Below the pieces are notes generated by a model. The model worked only from the letters and a program-made list of their open reading frames with translations, did no database searches and was not told where the DNA came from. This document shows positions 49,054-62,441 of a DNA stretch of 64,000 nt, one piece after another. Positions within the stretch are counted from its first letter, which is position 1; each line of letters opens with the position of its first letter. The DNA is from Nocardia niigatensis NBRC 100131 (lineage in GTDB: Bacteria > Actinomycetota > Actinomycetes > Mycobacteriales > Mycobacteriaceae). The stretch spans positions 1 to 64,000 of the forward strand of contig NZ_BAGC01000039.1 of assembly GCF_000308655.1 (NCBI RefSeq), given 5' to 3'. A program made the translations under genes and the position numbers.

Positions 49054-49671
49054 GTGAGCATCGAAGCCGTCGCCCTGCTGCAGGATCCGATCCGCAAGCG
49101 GCTCTACGACTATGTCGCGGCCGCCGGCCACGATGTCAGCCGCGACGAGGCGGCCGCGGCGGCCGAGATCAAACGGCCGCTGGCGGCCTTCCATCTGGAC
49201 AAGCTCGCCGAGGCCGGACTGCTGGACGCGGTGTTCCGCCGCCCCGAGGGCCGCACCGGACCCGGTTCGGGACGGCCCGCCAAGTTCTACCGGCGGGCCG
49301 GCGCGGAGTTCGCGGTCACGCTGCCGGCGCGCGACTATCGCACGGTCGCAACGGTTCTCGCCGAGGCGGTCGAGCACGAGGGCTTCGAGGAGGCCATCGC
49401 GCGGGCGGCCGCCGGACACGGCCCGGACCTGGCGGGCGGCGATCTGGTCGAGGCGCTGCGGGAGCGCGGCTACGAGCCCTATCTCGACGGCGACACCCTC
49501 CGCCTGCGTAATTGCCCATTCCATCAACTGGCCCTGGACTTCCCGCCCCTGGTCTGCGGCATGAATCTGGCCATGCTGGCGGGCTCGGCCGCGGTGGCGG
49601 GCTGGACCGCGCGAATGGATCCGGCGCCGGGCCGATGCTGCGTGAGCTTTTCTAAAACCAATGTCGACTAG
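49054..49671 (+). CDS. ArsR/SufR-like winged-helix regulator with probable Fe-S site
   Basis: A 205-residue regulator. The N-terminal winged helix (DEAAAAAEIKRPLAAFHLDKLAEAGLLDAVF) is followed by a helical region and a C-terminal Cys/His set: Cys154 and His157 in NCPFH, Cys168 in LVCGMN, and Cys195-Cys196 in PGRCCV. This pattern resembles SufR-type [Fe-S] sensors. It may sense redox state or iron. The downstream DUF3291 gene is preceded by a dyad overlapping this stop codon, so it is a candidate target. Confidence 0.82.
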   Translation: MSIEAVALLQDPIRKRLYDYVAAAGHDVSRDEAAAAAEIKRPLAAFHLDKLAEAGLLDAVFRRPEGRTGPGSGRPAKFYRRAGAEFAVTLPARDYRTVATVLAEAVEHEGFEEAIARAAAGHGPDLAGGDLVEALRERGYEPYLDGDTLRLRNCPFHQLALDFPPLVCGMNLAMLAGSAAVAGWTARMDPAPGRCCVSFSKTNVD

Positions 49672-49681
49672 TTATAGTCGA
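49664..49681. promoter_or_regulatory. Inverted repeat ahead of the DUF3291 gene
   Basis: Perfect arms TCGACTA (49664-49670) and TAGTCGA (49675-49681) with a 4-nt spacer. It overlaps the stop codon of the regulator gene and ends 3 bases before the DUF3291 start. The position suggests an operator or a translational control site. Confidence 0.5.
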
Positions 49682-49684
49682 GCC

Positions 49685-50158
49685 ATGCACCTCGCACAGC
49701 TCAATATCGGGCGCATGGTCGCCCCCGAAGGCGATCCCCGGGTCGCCGAATTCTTCACGGCCCTCGACGAGATCAATGCCGTCGCCGACTCCTCCCCCGG
49801 CTTCGTCTGGCGCATGGTGGATGGCGAATCCAACAACGCCACCTCCCTGCGCCCCTACGACGACCCGCACATGCTCGTGAACATGAGCGTGTGGGAATCG
49901 CGGAACGCGTTGTTCGACTACGTCTATCGCAGCGGCCACCTGGAGTTCGTGCGCCGTCGCCGGGAGTGGTTCGTCCCGCTGCGCGAGGTGTTCATGGTGC
50001 TGTGGTGGGTACCGGCGGGCACGCTGCCCACCCTGGCCGACGCCATGGCACGGCTGGACCACCTGCGCGAGAACGGCCCGACGCCTTACGCTTTCACCTT
50101 CCGCCAGGGGTTCGAACCGGAAACGGCCGCGGAAGCATCCGCGGCCGTTCTGGATTAG
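49685..50158 (+). CDS. DUF3291 protein (antibiotic-biosynthesis-monooxygenase-like fold)
   Basis: A 157-residue protein (MHLAQLNIGRMVAPEGDPRVAEFFTALDEINAVAD, SPGFVWRM, VNMSVWESRNALFDYVYRSGHLEFVRRRREWF). The family fold is predicted to be ferredoxin-like, related to ABM/LSR2-type monooxygenases. Its function is unknown. It is transcribed with the upstream regulator or from its own promoter. Confidence 0.82.
   Translation: MHLAQLNIGRMVAPEGDPRVAEFFTALDEINAVADSSPGFVWRMVDGESNNATSLRPYDDPHMLVNMSVWESRNALFDYVYRSGHLEFVRRRREWFVPLREVFMVLWWVPAGTLPTLADAMARLDHLRENGPTPYAFTFRQGFEPETAAEASAAVLD
50122..50149 (-). terminator. Terminator at the 3-prime end of DUF3291 and aroE
   Basis: Perfect 12-bp stem AACGGCCGCGGA / TCCGCGGCCGTT with a 4-nt loop, inside the last codons of the DUF3291 gene. 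On the minus strand it is followed by TTTCC. It is about 28 bases beyond the aroE stop, so it probably serves both genes. Confidence 0.65.
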
Positions 50159-50176
50159 TGGATGATGCTCGGCGAT

Positions 50177-51001
50177 TCAATCCCGCAGGGCCGCAGCCAT
50201 TTCCGCGCGCGGGGCGGGCTTGCCGGTGAACTGCTCGACCTGCCCGTAGGCCTGGTTCAGCAGCATCTCCAGGCCGCTGACCACGGTATTGCCCGCCCGG
50301 GCAACCGCTTCCGCGAGGGGCGTGGGCCACGGGTTGTAGATGGCGTCGAGCACCACTGGGGCGGCCGCCACCGAATCCGCAACAGCCGCAGCGGCTTCGG
50401 CGGGCACGGTGCTGACGACGGCGTCCACGTCGGAGCAGACGAACAGCAGGCCCTCGGGGTCGAACCCGAGCACCTCGGCCGACATACCCAGCTGCTCGGC
50501 CAGTTCCAGGGTGCCGGCGGCGCGCCCACGGTCGCGAGCCACGATGGTCACGGTGTGCGCGCCCAGGTCCGACAACGCCAGCAGGGCCGGGCGGGCGGTG
50601 CCGCCCGCACCCAGCACGACGGCACGGGAGATCTCCTGTACGCCCGCGCCTTCCAGCGCGCCGCGCACGCCGTCCACGTCGGTGCAGTCGGCGCGCCAGC
50701 CGGATTCGGTGCGCACCAGGGTGTTCGCGGAGCCGACCAGGACCGCGCGCTCGGTGCGCTCGTCGGCGTAGTCGAGAGCGGCGACCTTGCCGGGCATGGT
50801 CACCGACAGCCCGACCCACTCCGGGCCGAGCCCGTCCACCAGGCCGGGCAGCTGCTCGGCGGTGCACTCGATGCGCTCGTAGCTCCAGTCCAGGCCCAGC
50901 GCCCGGTAGGCCGCCAGATGCAGTTGCGGCGACCGGGAATGGGCGATGGGGCTGCCGAGCACGGCGGCCCGCCGGCTACCGCCCACTGTCGAGGATTCCA
51001 C
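50177..51001 (-). CDS. aroE: Shikimate dehydrogenase
   Basis: Reduces 3-dehydroshikimate to shikimate. The 274-residue product has AAVLGSPIAHSRSPQLHLAA, the catalytic Lys in SVTMPGKVAALDYAD, the Asp in NTLVRTESGWRADCTDVDG, and the Rossmann loop VLGAGGTARPAL. The usual NxxK Lys is in the PGK motif here. Its start overlaps the 3-prime end of mltG by 26 bases. It is separate from the aroC-aroK-aroB operon. Confidence 0.95.
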   Translation of the reverse strand: MESSTVGGSRRAAVLGSPIAHSRSPQLHLAAYRALGLDWSYERIECTAEQLPGLVDGLGPEWVGLSVTMPGKVAALDYADERTERAVLVGSANTLVRTESGWRADCTDVDGVRGALEGAGVQEISRAVVLGAGGTARPALLALSDLGAHTVTIVARDRGRAAGTLELAEQLGMSAEVLGFDPEGLLFVCSDVDAVVSTVPAEAAAAVADSVAAAPVVLDAIYNPWPTPLAEAVARAGNTVVSGLEMLLNQAYGQVEQFTGKPAPRAEMAAALRD

Positions 51002-52493
51002 TCTGCCTGGCCTTTTCGATATTGCGCAGGTGCTCCTTGTAGTCCTCGGTGAACAACGTGGTGCCCTGCTTGTCGACGGTCACGAAGTACAGCCACGGCC
51101 CGGGCGCGGGATTCTCCATGGCGCGCATGGCATCCAGCGACGGCGCGGAGATCGGCGTGGCGGGCAGGCCGGCCATGGCGTAGGTGTTCCACGGCGTCTT
51201 GCGCGCACGGTCGGAGTCCGTGGTGGCGACCTCGGTCTTGTCGAGGGTGTAGTTGACGGTGGAGTCGAACTGCAGCGGCTGCTGCGCGGCGAGCCGGTTC
51301 ACGATGACCCGCGCCACCTTCGACATGTCCTGCGGCAGCGCCTCCCGCTCCACCAGCGACGCCGCGATGAGCGTGTCGTAGGGGGTCAGGCCGTTCGCCG
51401 CGCCGGACTGCGCGATCCCGGTGGCCTCGTAGCTCATGGCGCTCGAGGTCACCAGTTGCTTGAGGATGTCGAGCGCGTTGGCGCTGGGATCGAAATCCCA
51501 GGTGCCGCCGGCGATCAGGCCCTCGAGCTGACGGGAACGATCCGGCACCGACTTGACCCGCTCCAGCGCCCACGCGGGTACGCCCAGCGCGGCCGGATCG
51601 GCGGTGGCCCCGGCCTGGTCGAGCTGCTCGTAGGTGACGCACTTGGCGGCGGTGCCGGTGCCGACGCAGCTGGCCTCGGCGATCTTGCGGTAGATGCCGT
51701 CCTTGCGCGCGCCGGTGGTGACGTCGCTGGAGTCGTGCAGCTGGCGGCCCTCGGAGATGACCACGTTGCCGACCCGGGCTTCCTTGCTGAACAGCGCGGT
51801 CACCGCCTCCGAGCCCTTGCTGTGGCCGGGAATGGCGTAATAGCCGGGCTGGATGGAGTTCATGTTCGTATTGCGCACGGCCGCCTCGTAGAACGCGCCG
51901 CTGCTGGCCACCACGCCCTTGTCTGCCATGGTCTGCGCGATCTGCGTGGAGGTGTCGCCCGACTTGATCTGGATGACGACCAGCGGGCCCTGCGGACCGG
52001 AGAAGTCGGGCGGCGGGCTCAGCTTGCCGACGAACTTCCAGCCCGCGAATCCGACTGCGCCGACGAACAATACGGCGAACACGCCCGCGATGACGAACAG
52101 ATTGCGGCGCCGCCGCTTGCGCTCGGCCGCCTTCCGCGACGCCATCCGGGATCGCTTGGGGCGCTGGCCGCCCCGCGATCCACCACCGGCCCGTGACTGC
52201 GACCGGGTGGCGCGGCGGCCACGCTCGGCGCGCTGGGCCCGCTCGCCGCCCCGGCCGCGCTCGGGCCGCTGGGGTGTGCCGCGGCGCGGCGGTTCCGGCT
52301 CCAGCGGAGGCTCCTCGTCGTACTCCTCACCCTGATAGTGCTCGTCGTCGTAACGCTCATCCTCGTAGCGGGGAATGACGGTGGTGTCGTCCTCGTAATC
52401 GTCCGCCTCGGACCAGTCGAGATCGTCGCGGCGGTAACGCCGTTCGGCGTTCTGCCGGTAGCGTTCCTCGGCCCGCGTCCAGCGGTCGGTCAT
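50976..52493 (-). CDS. mltG: Endolytic transglycosylase MltG (YceG family)
   Basis: Terminates growing glycan strands at the membrane. The 505-residue protein has about 145 charged, Arg/Glu-rich cytoplasmic residues and a transmembrane helix ([21 protein letters not shown]). The YceG/LysM-like extracellular domain follows. The catalytic Glu is in [16 protein letters not shown]. It overlaps ruvX by four bases (ATGA), and the mltG-ruvX-alaS order is usual in actinobacteria. Confidence 0.95.
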   Translation of the reverse strand: MTDRWTRAEERYRQNAERRYRRDDLDWSEADDYEDDTTVIPRYEDERYDDEHYQGEEYDEEPPLEPEPPRRGTPQRPERGRGGERAQRAERGRRATRSQSRAGGGSRGGQRPKRSRMASRKAAERKRRRRNLFVIAGVFAVLFVGAVGFAGWKFVGKLSPPPDFSGPQGPLVVIQIKSGDTSTQIAQTMADKGVVASSGAFYEAAVRNTNMNSIQPGYYAIPGHSKGSEAVTALFSKEARVGNVVISEGRQLHDSSDVTTGARKDGIYRKIAEASCVGTGTAAKCVTYEQLDQAGATADPAALGVPAWALERVKSVPDRSRQLEGLIAGGTWDFDPSANALDILKQLVTSSAMSYEATGIAQSGAANGLTPYDTLIAASLVEREALPQDMSKVARVIVNRLAAQQPLQFDSTVNYTLDKTEVATTDSDRARKTPWNTYAMAGLPATPISAPSLDAMRAMENPAPGPWLYFVTVDKQGTTLFTEDYKEHLRNIEKARQSGILDSGR

Positions 52494-53146
52494 GCGTCAT
52501 CACCGCGCGGCTTCAAAAGGGCACTCCGTTCGTCCAACCATCCTTGCAGGATCGACACGGCGGCGGCTTGATCGATGACCTGCCGCTGCCCGCGTGCGCG
52601 AACTCCACTGTCTCGCAACGCACGTGCAGCAGACACCGTAGTCAAACGTTCGTCGGAAAGTCGCACCGGCACCGGCGCGATCAGGGCCCGCAAACGCCCC
52701 GCGAAGGTGGCCGCCAGCTTAGCCGACGAGCCGCTCTCCCCGCGCAATGTGCGCGGCAGGCCGACGATCACTTCGACTGCCTCGTACTCCCGCACAATGT
52801 CGGCAATTCTCGCCAGATCGGACGCGAGGGTGCCGGGCGCGACCTTCTTGGCGCGCGGCACCGTCTCCACCGGAGTGGCCAGCAGGCCGTCCGGATCGCT
52901 GGAGGCGACACCGATGCGGACCGAACCCACGTCGATGCCGATGCGCCGGCCGCGGCCCGGATCCCGTTCCGGCGAGGGCCGCTCGGACGCGAAGCCCCGC
53001 CCGCCGGCCGAGACGCCGGAGGCCTCGGTCGGCGGGCGAGCGAATCCCGCGGAATGCCCCGAATCAGCCCCTGCCGGGTCTGCTCCGGGGGTGGACCGGG
53101 TCCCGCCTGCGGGACCCGGGTTATCGGCTGTGTCCGAGTCGCCCAT
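52490..53146 (-). CDS. ruvX: YqgF/RuvX-family nuclease (putative pre-16S rRNA processing)
   Basis: RNase-H-like protein also named Yqgf, thought to process 16S rRNA ends and formerly called Holliday-junction resolvase. In the 218-residue protein the core motifs are [26 protein letters not shown] and DERLTT. About 65 N-terminal residues (Gly/Pro/Ser/Asp-rich) are disordered and not in shorter family members. It starts immediately after the alaS stop. Confidence 0.92.
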   Translation of the reverse strand: MGDSDTADNPGPAGGTRSTPGADPAGADSGHSAGFARPPTEASGVSAGGRGFASERPSPERDPGRGRRIGIDVGSVRIGVASSDPDGLLATPVETVPRAKKVAPGTLASDLARIADIVREYEAVEVIVGLPRTLRGESGSSAKLAATFAGRLRALIAPVPVRLSDERLTTVSAARALRDSGVRARGQRQVIDQAAAVSILQGWLDERSALLKPRGDDA

Positions 53147-55813
<2,667 letters not shown>

Positions 55814-55884
55814 AACCGTCCAGCCTACCGGTCCGGGCCCAGGGCGTTTCCACCCACCACCGGGCGATAGCTACCATCGCCGGA

Positions 55885-56544
55885 GTGACTGTGATCCCGG
55901 ACCCATCCCAGCGCTTCCCCCTCCCCCACGCACACCGCACCATCTTCCTGAAACCGCACGTCACCTCGCCGAATATCGAGGTCGGCGACTTCAGCTACTT
56001 CGACGATCCGCAGGCGCCGACCGCCTTCGAGACCGAGAATGTGCTCTACGCCTTCGGGCCGGAGAAGCTGATCATCGGCAAATTCTGCGCCATCGCGAGC
56101 GACACCCGCTTCATCATGGCGGGCGCCAACCACCCGACCTCGGGCGTGTCGACCTTTCCGTTCACCATCTTCGGCGGCGCCTGGGCCGAGGAGACCATGG
56201 ACCTCCTCACCTCGATCCCGTCCAAGGGCGACACCGTGGTCGGCAACGACGTGTGGTTCGGCTACCACACGCTGATCATGCCGGGCGTGCGGATCGGCGA
56301 CGGCGCGATCATCGCCACCGGCGCGGTCGTCACCGCCGACGTGCCGCCCTACACGATCGTGGGCGGCAATCCGGCGCAGCCGGTGAAGCAGCGCTTCCCC
56401 GACGCGGATGTGGCGCGACTGGTGCGGGCCGCCTGGTGGAACTGGCCGATCGAGCTGATCACCGAGAGCGTGCGCACCATCATGGGCGGCACGCCCGCGG
56501 AGATCGAGCGGATCGCCATCCACAACGGGCTGCTGGCGGACTGA
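55885..56544 (+). CDS. Vat/CatB-type hexapeptide-repeat acetyltransferase
   Basis: A 219-residue left-handed beta-helix acetyltransferase. It has the Vat-like IGKFCAIASDTRFIMAGANH segment with the catalytic His about residue 82. FPFTIFGGAWAEE, KGDTVVGNDVWFG and WWNWPI are also Vat-like. Vat enzymes acetylate streptogramin A, and CatB-like relatives act on chloramphenicol. This gene may confer intrinsic resistance, but the substrate is not shown. The GTG start (55885) is 71 bases from the alaS start, divergent to it. Confidence 0.86.
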   Translation: MTVIPDPSQRFPLPHAHRTIFLKPHVTSPNIEVGDFSYFDDPQAPTAFETENVLYAFGPEKLIIGKFCAIASDTRFIMAGANHPTSGVSTFPFTIFGGAWAEETMDLLTSIPSKGDTVVGNDVWFGYHTLIMPGVRIGDGAIIATGAVVTADVPPYTIVGGNPAQPVKQRFPDADVARLVRAAWWNWPIELITESVRTIMGGTPAEIERIAIHNGLLAD

Positions 56545-56633
56545 CCCGCGCCGCAAGCGGATTCGCGGCACACCGGACGACTTCTTCTGGCAGTCGCTGC
56601 AATTCGGCGCGTGCAGCACACGCGCAGGCGGCG

Positions 56634-57992
56634 CTATCTACCCCGGACGATGCGGCGGAGTTTGGTCACCCGGGGACCGACTTCGCGCTCGTACCCGTGA
56701 TCGGTCGGGTGGTAGTAGTCCACGCCGACCAGTTCGTCCGGCGGATACTGCTGCCCGAGAACACCATCCGGGTGATCGTGCGGGTACCTGTAGCCCTGGG
56801 CATTGCCGAGCGCCGCCGCACCCGCGTAATGGCCGTCGCGCAGATGAGCGGGCACCGCGCCCGCCTTGCCCGCGCGCACATCGGCCATGGCCGCGCCGAT
56901 GCCCTTCACCACGGCGCCCGATTTCGGGGCGGTGGCGATATGGATGGTGGCCTGGGTCAGGGCCAGCTGCGCCTCCGGCATGCCGACCAGCTGCACCACC
57001 TGCGCCGCGGCGACCGCGGTCTGCAGCGCGGTCGGGTCGGCCATGCCGACCTCCTCGCTGGCCTGGATCATCAAGCGGCGGGCTATGAATCGCGGATCCT
57101 CGCCGGCGCTGATCATGCGGGCCAGATAGTGCAGCGCGGCATCGACATCCGAGCCGCGCAGTGACTTGATGAACGCGCTGATCACGTCGTAGTGCTGGTC
57201 ACCGGCGCGGTCGTAGCGCACCGCGGCCTTGTCGACGCTGGCCTCGACGAGTTCCACGCCGACAGTGCCGTCCAGGGAGGATTCGGCCGAGGCCTCCAGC
57301 GCGGTGAGCGAGCGGCGGGCGTCACCGCCCGCGACGCGCACGATGTGATCGAGCGCCTGGTCGGTGACCGTGTACTCCCCCGCGAGCCCGCGCGGATCCT
57401 CGATGGCGCGGGTGAGCACGGTGCGAATGTCATCCTCCGACAAGGACTGCAACTGCAGCACCAGCGACCGCGACAGCAGCGGCGACACCACCGAGAACGA
57501 CGGATTCTCGGTCGTCGCCGCGACCAGCAGCACGATACGGTTCTCCACGGCCGCGAGCAGCGCGTCCTGCTGGGTCTTCGAAAACCGGTGCACCTCATCG
57601 ATGAACAGCACGGTCTGTTCGCCCACGGTGAGCCGGCGGCGCGCCAGATCGATGACCGCGCGCACCTCCTTCACGCCCGCGGACAGCGCCGACAGGGCTT
57701 CGAAGCGCCGGCCCGTGGCCTGCGACAGCAGCGAGGCGAGCGTGGTCTTGCCCGTTCCGGGCGGCCCGTACAGCAGCACCGACGCGGCGCCGGACCCTTC
57801 GATCAGCCGCCGCAGCGGCGAGCCGGGTCCGAGCAGATGCTGCTGCCCCACCACCTCGTCGAGGGTGCGCGGGCGCATGCGCACGGCCAGCGGCGCGAAG
57901 CGGTCGTCACCACTGGGAATGCGCGTGGCTCCCGTCTCGTAGTCGTCGGACACGGCCTGCGTGCCCGGCGCATCGAACAGCCCATCACTCAC
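56634..57992 (-). CDS. rarA: Replication-associated recombination protein RarA (MgsA)
   Basis: An AAA+ ATPase acting at stalled forks. The 452-residue protein has [23 protein letters not shown], Walker [12 protein letters not shown], Walker [10 protein letters not shown], and sensor 1 ATTENPSF. The C-terminal tetramerisation segments include EEVGMADP and GYRYPHD. The start is GTG at 57992 with GGGTAGGG upstream. Confidence 0.95.
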   Translation of the reverse strand: MSDGLFDAPGTQAVSDDYETGATRIPSGDDRFAPLAVRMRPRTLDEVVGQQHLLGPGSPLRRLIEGSGAASVLLYGPPGTGKTTLASLLSQATGRRFEALSALSAGVKEVRAVIDLARRRLTVGEQTVLFIDEVHRFSKTQQDALLAAVENRIVLLVAATTENPSFSVVSPLLSRSLVLQLQSLSEDDIRTVLTRAIEDPRGLAGEYTVTDQALDHIVRVAGGDARRSLTALEASAESSLDGTVGVELVEASVDKAAVRYDRAGDQHYDVISAFIKSLRGSDVDAALHYLARMISAGEDPRFIARRLMIQASEEVGMADPTALQTAVAAAQVVQLVGMPEAQLALTQATIHIATAPKSGAVVKGIGAAMADVRAGKAGAVPAHLRDGHYAGAAALGNAQGYRYPHDHPDGVLGQQYPPDELVGVDYYHPTDHGYEREVGPRVTKLRRIVRGR

Positions 57993-58101
57993 GCCGACGA
58001 CCCTACCCAGCGACTCCGACACGCTCGCCCGCCCCGAGGCCGCGCACAGCGGTGCGGGCCGCGATCCAGCCTCGGATCCCGGCCCGCGCCAACGCGGAGG
58101 A

Positions 58102-59271
58102 TCACTCCTCCCAGTGTTCTTCCAAGGTGGCCGAGACGTGTTCGGCGAAGTCGCCGAGGGTGTCGTCGCCGGTGCAGCGGGCATCCTCGGCGAGCGCGGC
58201 CCACCGGTTGATGAGCGCGGCCGAGCGCGGGATGGACAGGCCGTGCTCGCGCGCGGCAGCGATGCGCGCGTGGTCGGCGGGCAGGAACCAGTAGGTGGAC
58301 AGCCACACCCAGATGAGCCGGGCCTCGAGAATGCGCTCGGCGAGCACGTCGTCATCGGCGAGGGCCGGCCACACCGCGACCACCTCGGAGCGCCAGGCCT
58401 CCACCATCTGGCGGGCGCGTTCGCGCGACAGCTCGAAATCGCACAGGCAGCCCGGGAAGGAGACCAGGGCGTAGGCGATGTCGAGGGTGGCGTCGCGGAA
58501 GCCGCCCCACTCGTAGTCGAGGAACCGCGCGCCCTCGTCATTGAGGATGACATTGTCGGGGCACAGGTCGGAGGGGCTGAAGGCACGGTAGCGGCCGGCG
58601 GAGAAGAGGCGGTTGCCGCGCACGATCCGCTCGGCGATCTCGCCCGGCACCTCGATGCCCAGTTCACGCTGCAGCATGATCGGCACCTCGGCGACCGCGG
58701 ATTCGGCTTGCTGCGCAATGCCGTCCACGCGATGCACCACATCCACGCGGCGCAGCAGCGCCACGAAGTCCGCCTCGCGGCCGACGGTCGCCGCGTGCAT
58801 ACGGCCCAGTGCCTGCGCGAATGCCATGAGCGCATTGCGTCCGCTCGGTTCCGCGCCGGACTGCAGGACCGCGGTGAGAGAGGTGTTCTCGCCGAGGTCG
58901 CTGAGAATGAGCAGGCGGTCCGGAAGGCTGTAGCCGAGCAGGTAGGCGCCGGGCCGATGGTCGCGGCCGAGGGCGGTGGTGAACTGGTAGGAGACCGCCT
59001 CGCGCAGGAATGCGGAGTCGATGCTGGCCACACCGGGGGCCATGCCACCGGTGCGTCGGTGGTTCGTCCCGCCGGCAACCTGCTTGATTATGAGTGTGCG
59101 AGGTAGGGAGAAGGCGTTCTCCGCAACGCGGACGCGGAGCACCGTCGTCCTACCACTGCCGCTGAGTTCCATGGGGTCACTCAGCTTTACCGCAGCACCC
59201 ATTCGCTTTGTGAGCAACTGTTGTGCCGCGGACACGACTTCGGCGGCGCGTTCGGCCAATAGTGCGGTCAT
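58102..59271 (-). CDS. Aminoglycoside-phosphotransferase-fold (APH) kinase-like protein
   Basis: A 389-residue protein with the APH/choline-kinase fold. The catalytic loop is [12 protein letters not shown] (HxD-like Asp and Asn kept, leading His replaced by Pro/Ser), and the metal Asp is in FLDYEWGG. The N-terminal lobe has [11 protein letters not shown]. It may phosphorylate a small molecule, unrelated to resistance in most actinobacteria. The start is ATG at 59271, and an upstream frame adds 49 residues without a good ribosome-binding site. Confidence 0.84.
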   Translation of the reverse strand: MTALLAERAAEVVSAAQQLLTKRMGAAVKLSDPMELSGSGRTTVLRVRVAENAFSLPRTLIIKQVAGGTNHRRTGGMAPGVASIDSAFLREAVSYQFTTALGRDHRPGAYLLGYSLPDRLLILSDLGENTSLTAVLQSGAEPSGRNALMAFAQALGRMHAATVGREADFVALLRRVDVVHRVDGIAQQAESAVAEVPIMLQRELGIEVPGEIAERIVRGNRLFSAGRYRAFSPSDLCPDNVILNDEGARFLDYEWGGFRDATLDIAYALVSFPGCLCDFELSRERARQMVEAWRSEVVAVWPALADDDVLAERILEARLIWVWLSTYWFLPADHARIAAAREHGLSIPRSAALINRWAALAEDARCTGDDTLGDFAEHVSATLEEHWEE

Positions 59272-59466
59272 CGGAACCCAAGTTACTCCCGTCAGGTCAC
59301 TTTCAGCGAGCGGTTGCGCAACCTTTCGCGCGTCGGACGGCGTGTCTTTGTAAAGGGTTTGCCCACGCGGCGCTGGTTGCTTGACACAACCAGGACCGTC
59401 TAGTTGTCTCATGGTCACTTGCTGTGCGCCACACCGTAAACCGGGAAATGTGAAAGGCTTGCGACC

Positions 59467-60522
59467 ATGACTGGCACGCCGCCCTCAGCACCGTACGACC
59501 CCTCGGGCGACCGTCCGGGCGCGGGAGGCGGCGAGCCGTATCCGCCCCACCCGGGGCAGCACCAAAACCCCGAGCCCGCACCGGTTTCCGGCGCGCCCGA
59601 ACCGGGCCCGGCGCCCGCCCGCCACCAGATGCCCGGGCTCGCCGGGTACCCGCAGTTCGACGGACCCGGCGCCGCGCAGTACGGCAGCGAGCCGGTAGAA
59701 GCTCCGCCGGCCTTCACCCCACAGCCGGGTGCGTCACAACCGCCGGCCGGCTACGGCCCCGGCACACCGCAGCAGTTGCCGCGGGGCGGCATGCCGCCCG
59801 GCGGCAATCCGCCTCCGCCGGGCGGATTCCCGCCGGGTGCGATGGCGCCGCCCGCCGGTCCCCCGCCCGCGCAGCCGGCGTCGCAGCAGGTCTATACGCC
59901 GCCCCGCGAGACCCTCGATGTCGGCGCGGCCCTCACCTACGGCTGGGATCGGTTCCGGCTCAATCCCATTCCCTGGGTGGGCATGGTGCTGATCGGCATG
60001 ATCGCCTGGCTGGTGGTCACCCTGCTGGTGAATATGGTTGAGGTGCAGTCGCTGTCCGCGGTGGTGCTGCTGTTCGCGGTGGCGTCGCTGGTGGTGTGGC
60101 TGCTGCAGGCCGCCATGATCCGCGGCGCGCTCTACGAAACCGACGGGACGCCACCGGATTTCCCGGCCTTCTTCGGATTCGTGAATGCCGGAAATGTGCT
60201 GATCACCGCGCTCATGGTGTTCGCGCTGTGCTTCGTGGCCTCGATCGCGTGCGTGTTCCCCGCGATCATCGTGGGCGTGCTGTGCATGTTCGCGCTGCAC
60301 TTCGTGATCGACCAGGACCAGAATCCGATCGCCGCAATCCAATCCAGCGTGCGGCTGGTGATCGCCAACGCGCTGCACGTCAGCCTGCTCGCGCTCGCGG
60401 TGCTGATCATGACCGTGATCGGCACGCTGCTGTGCGGTCTGGGCCTGCTGGTCGCCGGCCCGGTGACCGCCATCGCCACCACCTACGCTTACCGTACCCT
60501 CACCGGCCGGTTGGTCGTCTGA
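59467..60522 (+). CDS. Pro/Gly-rich membrane protein with C-terminal helices
   Basis: A 351-residue protein. Residues 1-145 are Pro/Gly/Ala/Gln-rich and disordered. After DVGAALTYGWDRF come about six transmembrane segments (PWVGMVLIGMIAWLVVTLLV, VVLLFAVASLVVWLLQAAM, FVNAGNVLITALMVFALCFVAS, and others). Similar proteins are common in Nocardia and mycobacteria, with no known function. The ATG follows GAAAGG by 11 bases. It is alone and divergent from the APH-like gene. Confidence 0.85.
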   Translation: MTGTPPSAPYDPSGDRPGAGGGEPYPPHPGQHQNPEPAPVSGAPEPGPAPARHQMPGLAGYPQFDGPGAAQYGSEPVEAPPAFTPQPGASQPPAGYGPGTPQQLPRGGMPPGGNPPPPGGFPPGAMAPPAGPPPAQPASQQVYTPPRETLDVGAALTYGWDRFRLNPIPWVGMVLIGMIAWLVVTLLVNMVEVQSLSAVVLLFAVASLVVWLLQAAMIRGALYETDGTPPDFPAFFGFVNAGNVLITALMVFALCFVASIACVFPAIIVGVLCMFALHFVIDQDQNPIAAIQSSVRLVIANALHVSLLALAVLIMTVIGTLLCGLGLLVAGPVTAIATTYAYRTLTGRLVV

Positions 60523-60597
60523 GTCCGATTCGCCTGTGGCTCAGCCGTCGCCGAGCCACCTGGTGTGCCATACCCGAAACGCCGCGCTGCACACGAA

Positions 60598-60633
60598 AAC
60601 GCCGCACTACACGGTGACGTGCGGTGCGGCGTT
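60598..60633 (-). terminator. Terminator of aspS
   Basis: Perfect 10-bp stem AACGCCGCAC / GTGCGGCGTT with a 16-nt loop. On the minus strand it is followed by TTTTCG. It starts 15 bases after the aspS stop. Confidence 0.8.
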
Positions 60634-60647
60634 ACCAGGTGATCCGG

Positions 60648-62441
60648 CTACTTGGCGTCTTCCTTGACCGGGTTGCCGTTCGCGTCCAGCTTGGCGTTGA
60701 GTCCCGCCTCCTGCCGCTGCTGCGGGGTGATCGGGGTGGGCGCGTCGGTCAGCGGGTCGACGCCACCGCCCGACTTCGGGAACGCGATGACCTCGCGGAT
60801 CGAGTCCACGCCGGCCAGCAGCGCGGTGATCCGATCCCAGCCGAAGGCGATGCCGCCCATGGGCGGAGCACCGTAGGAGAAGGCGTCGAGCAGGAAGCCG
60901 AACTTCTCCTGCGCCTCCTCCTCGCCGATACCCATCACCTTGAAGACGCGTTCCTGCACGTCGCGGCGGTGGATACGGACCGAACCGCCGCCGATCTCGT
61001 TGCCGTTGCAGACGATGTCGTAGGCGTAGGCCAGCGCCGTACCCGGGTCGGTGTCGAAGGTGTCCAGGTGCTCGGGCATGGGCGAGGTGAAGGCGTGGTG
61101 CACGGCGGTCCAGGCCGAATGCCCCAGGGCCACATCGCCGCTCGCGGTGGCGTCGGCGGCGGGCTCGAACATGGGGGCGTCCACGATCCACACGAAGGCC
61201 CAGGCGTTCTCGTCGATGAGGCCGCACCTGCGGGCGATCTCACCGCGGGCCGCGCCCAGCAGCGCCCGGCTGGACTTCGTGTCACCGGCGGCGAAGAAGA
61301 CACAGTCACCGGGAACCGCGCCGACCTGCTTGGCCAGGCCCTCGCGCTCGGCGTCGGTGAGGTTCTTGGCGACCGGGCCGCCGAGGGTGCCGTCCTCGTT
61401 GAAGGTGATGTAGGCCAGGCCCTTGGCGCCGCGCTGCTTGGCCCACTCCTGCCAGGCGTCGAACTGGCGGCGCGGCTGCGAGGCACCGCCCGGCATGACC
61501 ACGGCACCGACGTAGGGAGCCTGGAACACGCGGAACGACGTGTCCTTGAAGTACTCCATCATCTCGGTGATCTCGACCTCGAACCGCAGGTCCGGCTTGT
61601 CGGAACCGTAGCGGCGCATGGCCTCGGCGAAGGTCATGTGCGGAATCGGGGTCGGGATCTCGTAACCGACCAGCCGCCACAGCGCGGCGAGGATGTCCTC
61701 GGCCAGCAGGATGACGTCCTCCTGCTCGACGAAGCTCATCTCGATGTCGAGCTGGGTGAACTCGGGCTGGCGGTCGGCGCGGAAGTCCTCGTCGCGGTAG
61801 CAGCGCGCGATCTGGAAGTAGCGCTCGATGCCGCCGACCATGAGCAGCTGCTTGAACAGCTGCGGCGACTGCGGCAGCGCATAGAACTTGCCGGGCGCCA
61901 GGCGGGCCGGGACCAGGAAGTCGCGCGCGCCCTCCGGGGTGGAACGGGTCATGGTCGGGGTCTCGACCTCGATGAAGGCATGCTTGGCCAGCACCTCGCG
62001 GGCGGCGGCATTCACCTTCGAGCGCAGCCGGATCGCGTGCGCCGGGCCTTCGCGGCGCAGGTCCAGGTAGCGGTACTTGAGCCGGGCCTCCTCGCCCGGC
62101 TCGTCGTCGAGCTGGAACGGCAGCGGCGCGGCCTCGTTGAGCACCTCGAGCTCGGTCACATTGACCTCGATGGCACCCGTCGGCAGGTTCGGGTTCTCGC
62201 TGCCGGCCGGGCGGTTCTCGACCACGCCGATGACCTTGACGACGAACTCGTTGCGCAGCTTGTGGGCAGCCTCCGCGGGCTCGCCTTCACGGAAGACGGC
62301 CTGGGCAATACCCGACGCATCGCGCAGATCGATGAAGATCACGCCACCGTGGTCTCGCCGCCGGGCCACCCAGCCGGTGAGGGTGACGGTCTGACCGGCG
62401 TGCTCGCTTCGCAGCGAACCAGCCAAGTGGGTGCGCAGCAC
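60648..62441 (-). CDS. aspS: Aspartyl-tRNA synthetase (probably non-discriminating)
   Basis: Charges tRNA-Asp and, in actinobacteria lacking AsnRS, often also tRNA-Asn for GatCAB transamidation. The 597-residue bacterial type has an N-terminal OB domain ([33 protein letters not shown]), class II motif 2 ([26 protein letters not shown]) and motif 3 ([12 protein letters not shown]). The start is GTG at 62441 with GAAAGGA upstream. Confidence 0.97.
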   Translation of the reverse strand: MLRTHLAGSLRSEHAGQTVTLTGWVARRRDHGGVIFIDLRDASGIAQAVFREGEPAEAAHKLRNEFVVKVIGVVENRPAGSENPNLPTGAIEVNVTELEVLNEAAPLPFQLDDEPGEEARLKYRYLDLRREGPAHAIRLRSKVNAAAREVLAKHAFIEVETPTMTRSTPEGARDFLVPARLAPGKFYALPQSPQLFKQLLMVGGIERYFQIARCYRDEDFRADRQPEFTQLDIEMSFVEQEDVILLAEDILAALWRLVGYEIPTPIPHMTFAEAMRRYGSDKPDLRFEVEITEMMEYFKDTSFRVFQAPYVGAVVMPGGASQPRRQFDAWQEWAKQRGAKGLAYITFNEDGTLGGPVAKNLTDAEREGLAKQVGAVPGDCVFFAAGDTKSSRALLGAARGEIARRCGLIDENAWAFVWIVDAPMFEPAADATASGDVALGHSAWTAVHHAFTSPMPEHLDTFDTDPGTALAYAYDIVCNGNEIGGGSVRIHRRDVQERVFKVMGIGEEEAQEKFGFLLDAFSYGAPPMGGIAFGWDRITALLAGVDSIREVIAFPKSGGGVDPLTDAPTPITPQQRQEAGLNAKLDANGNPVKEDAK

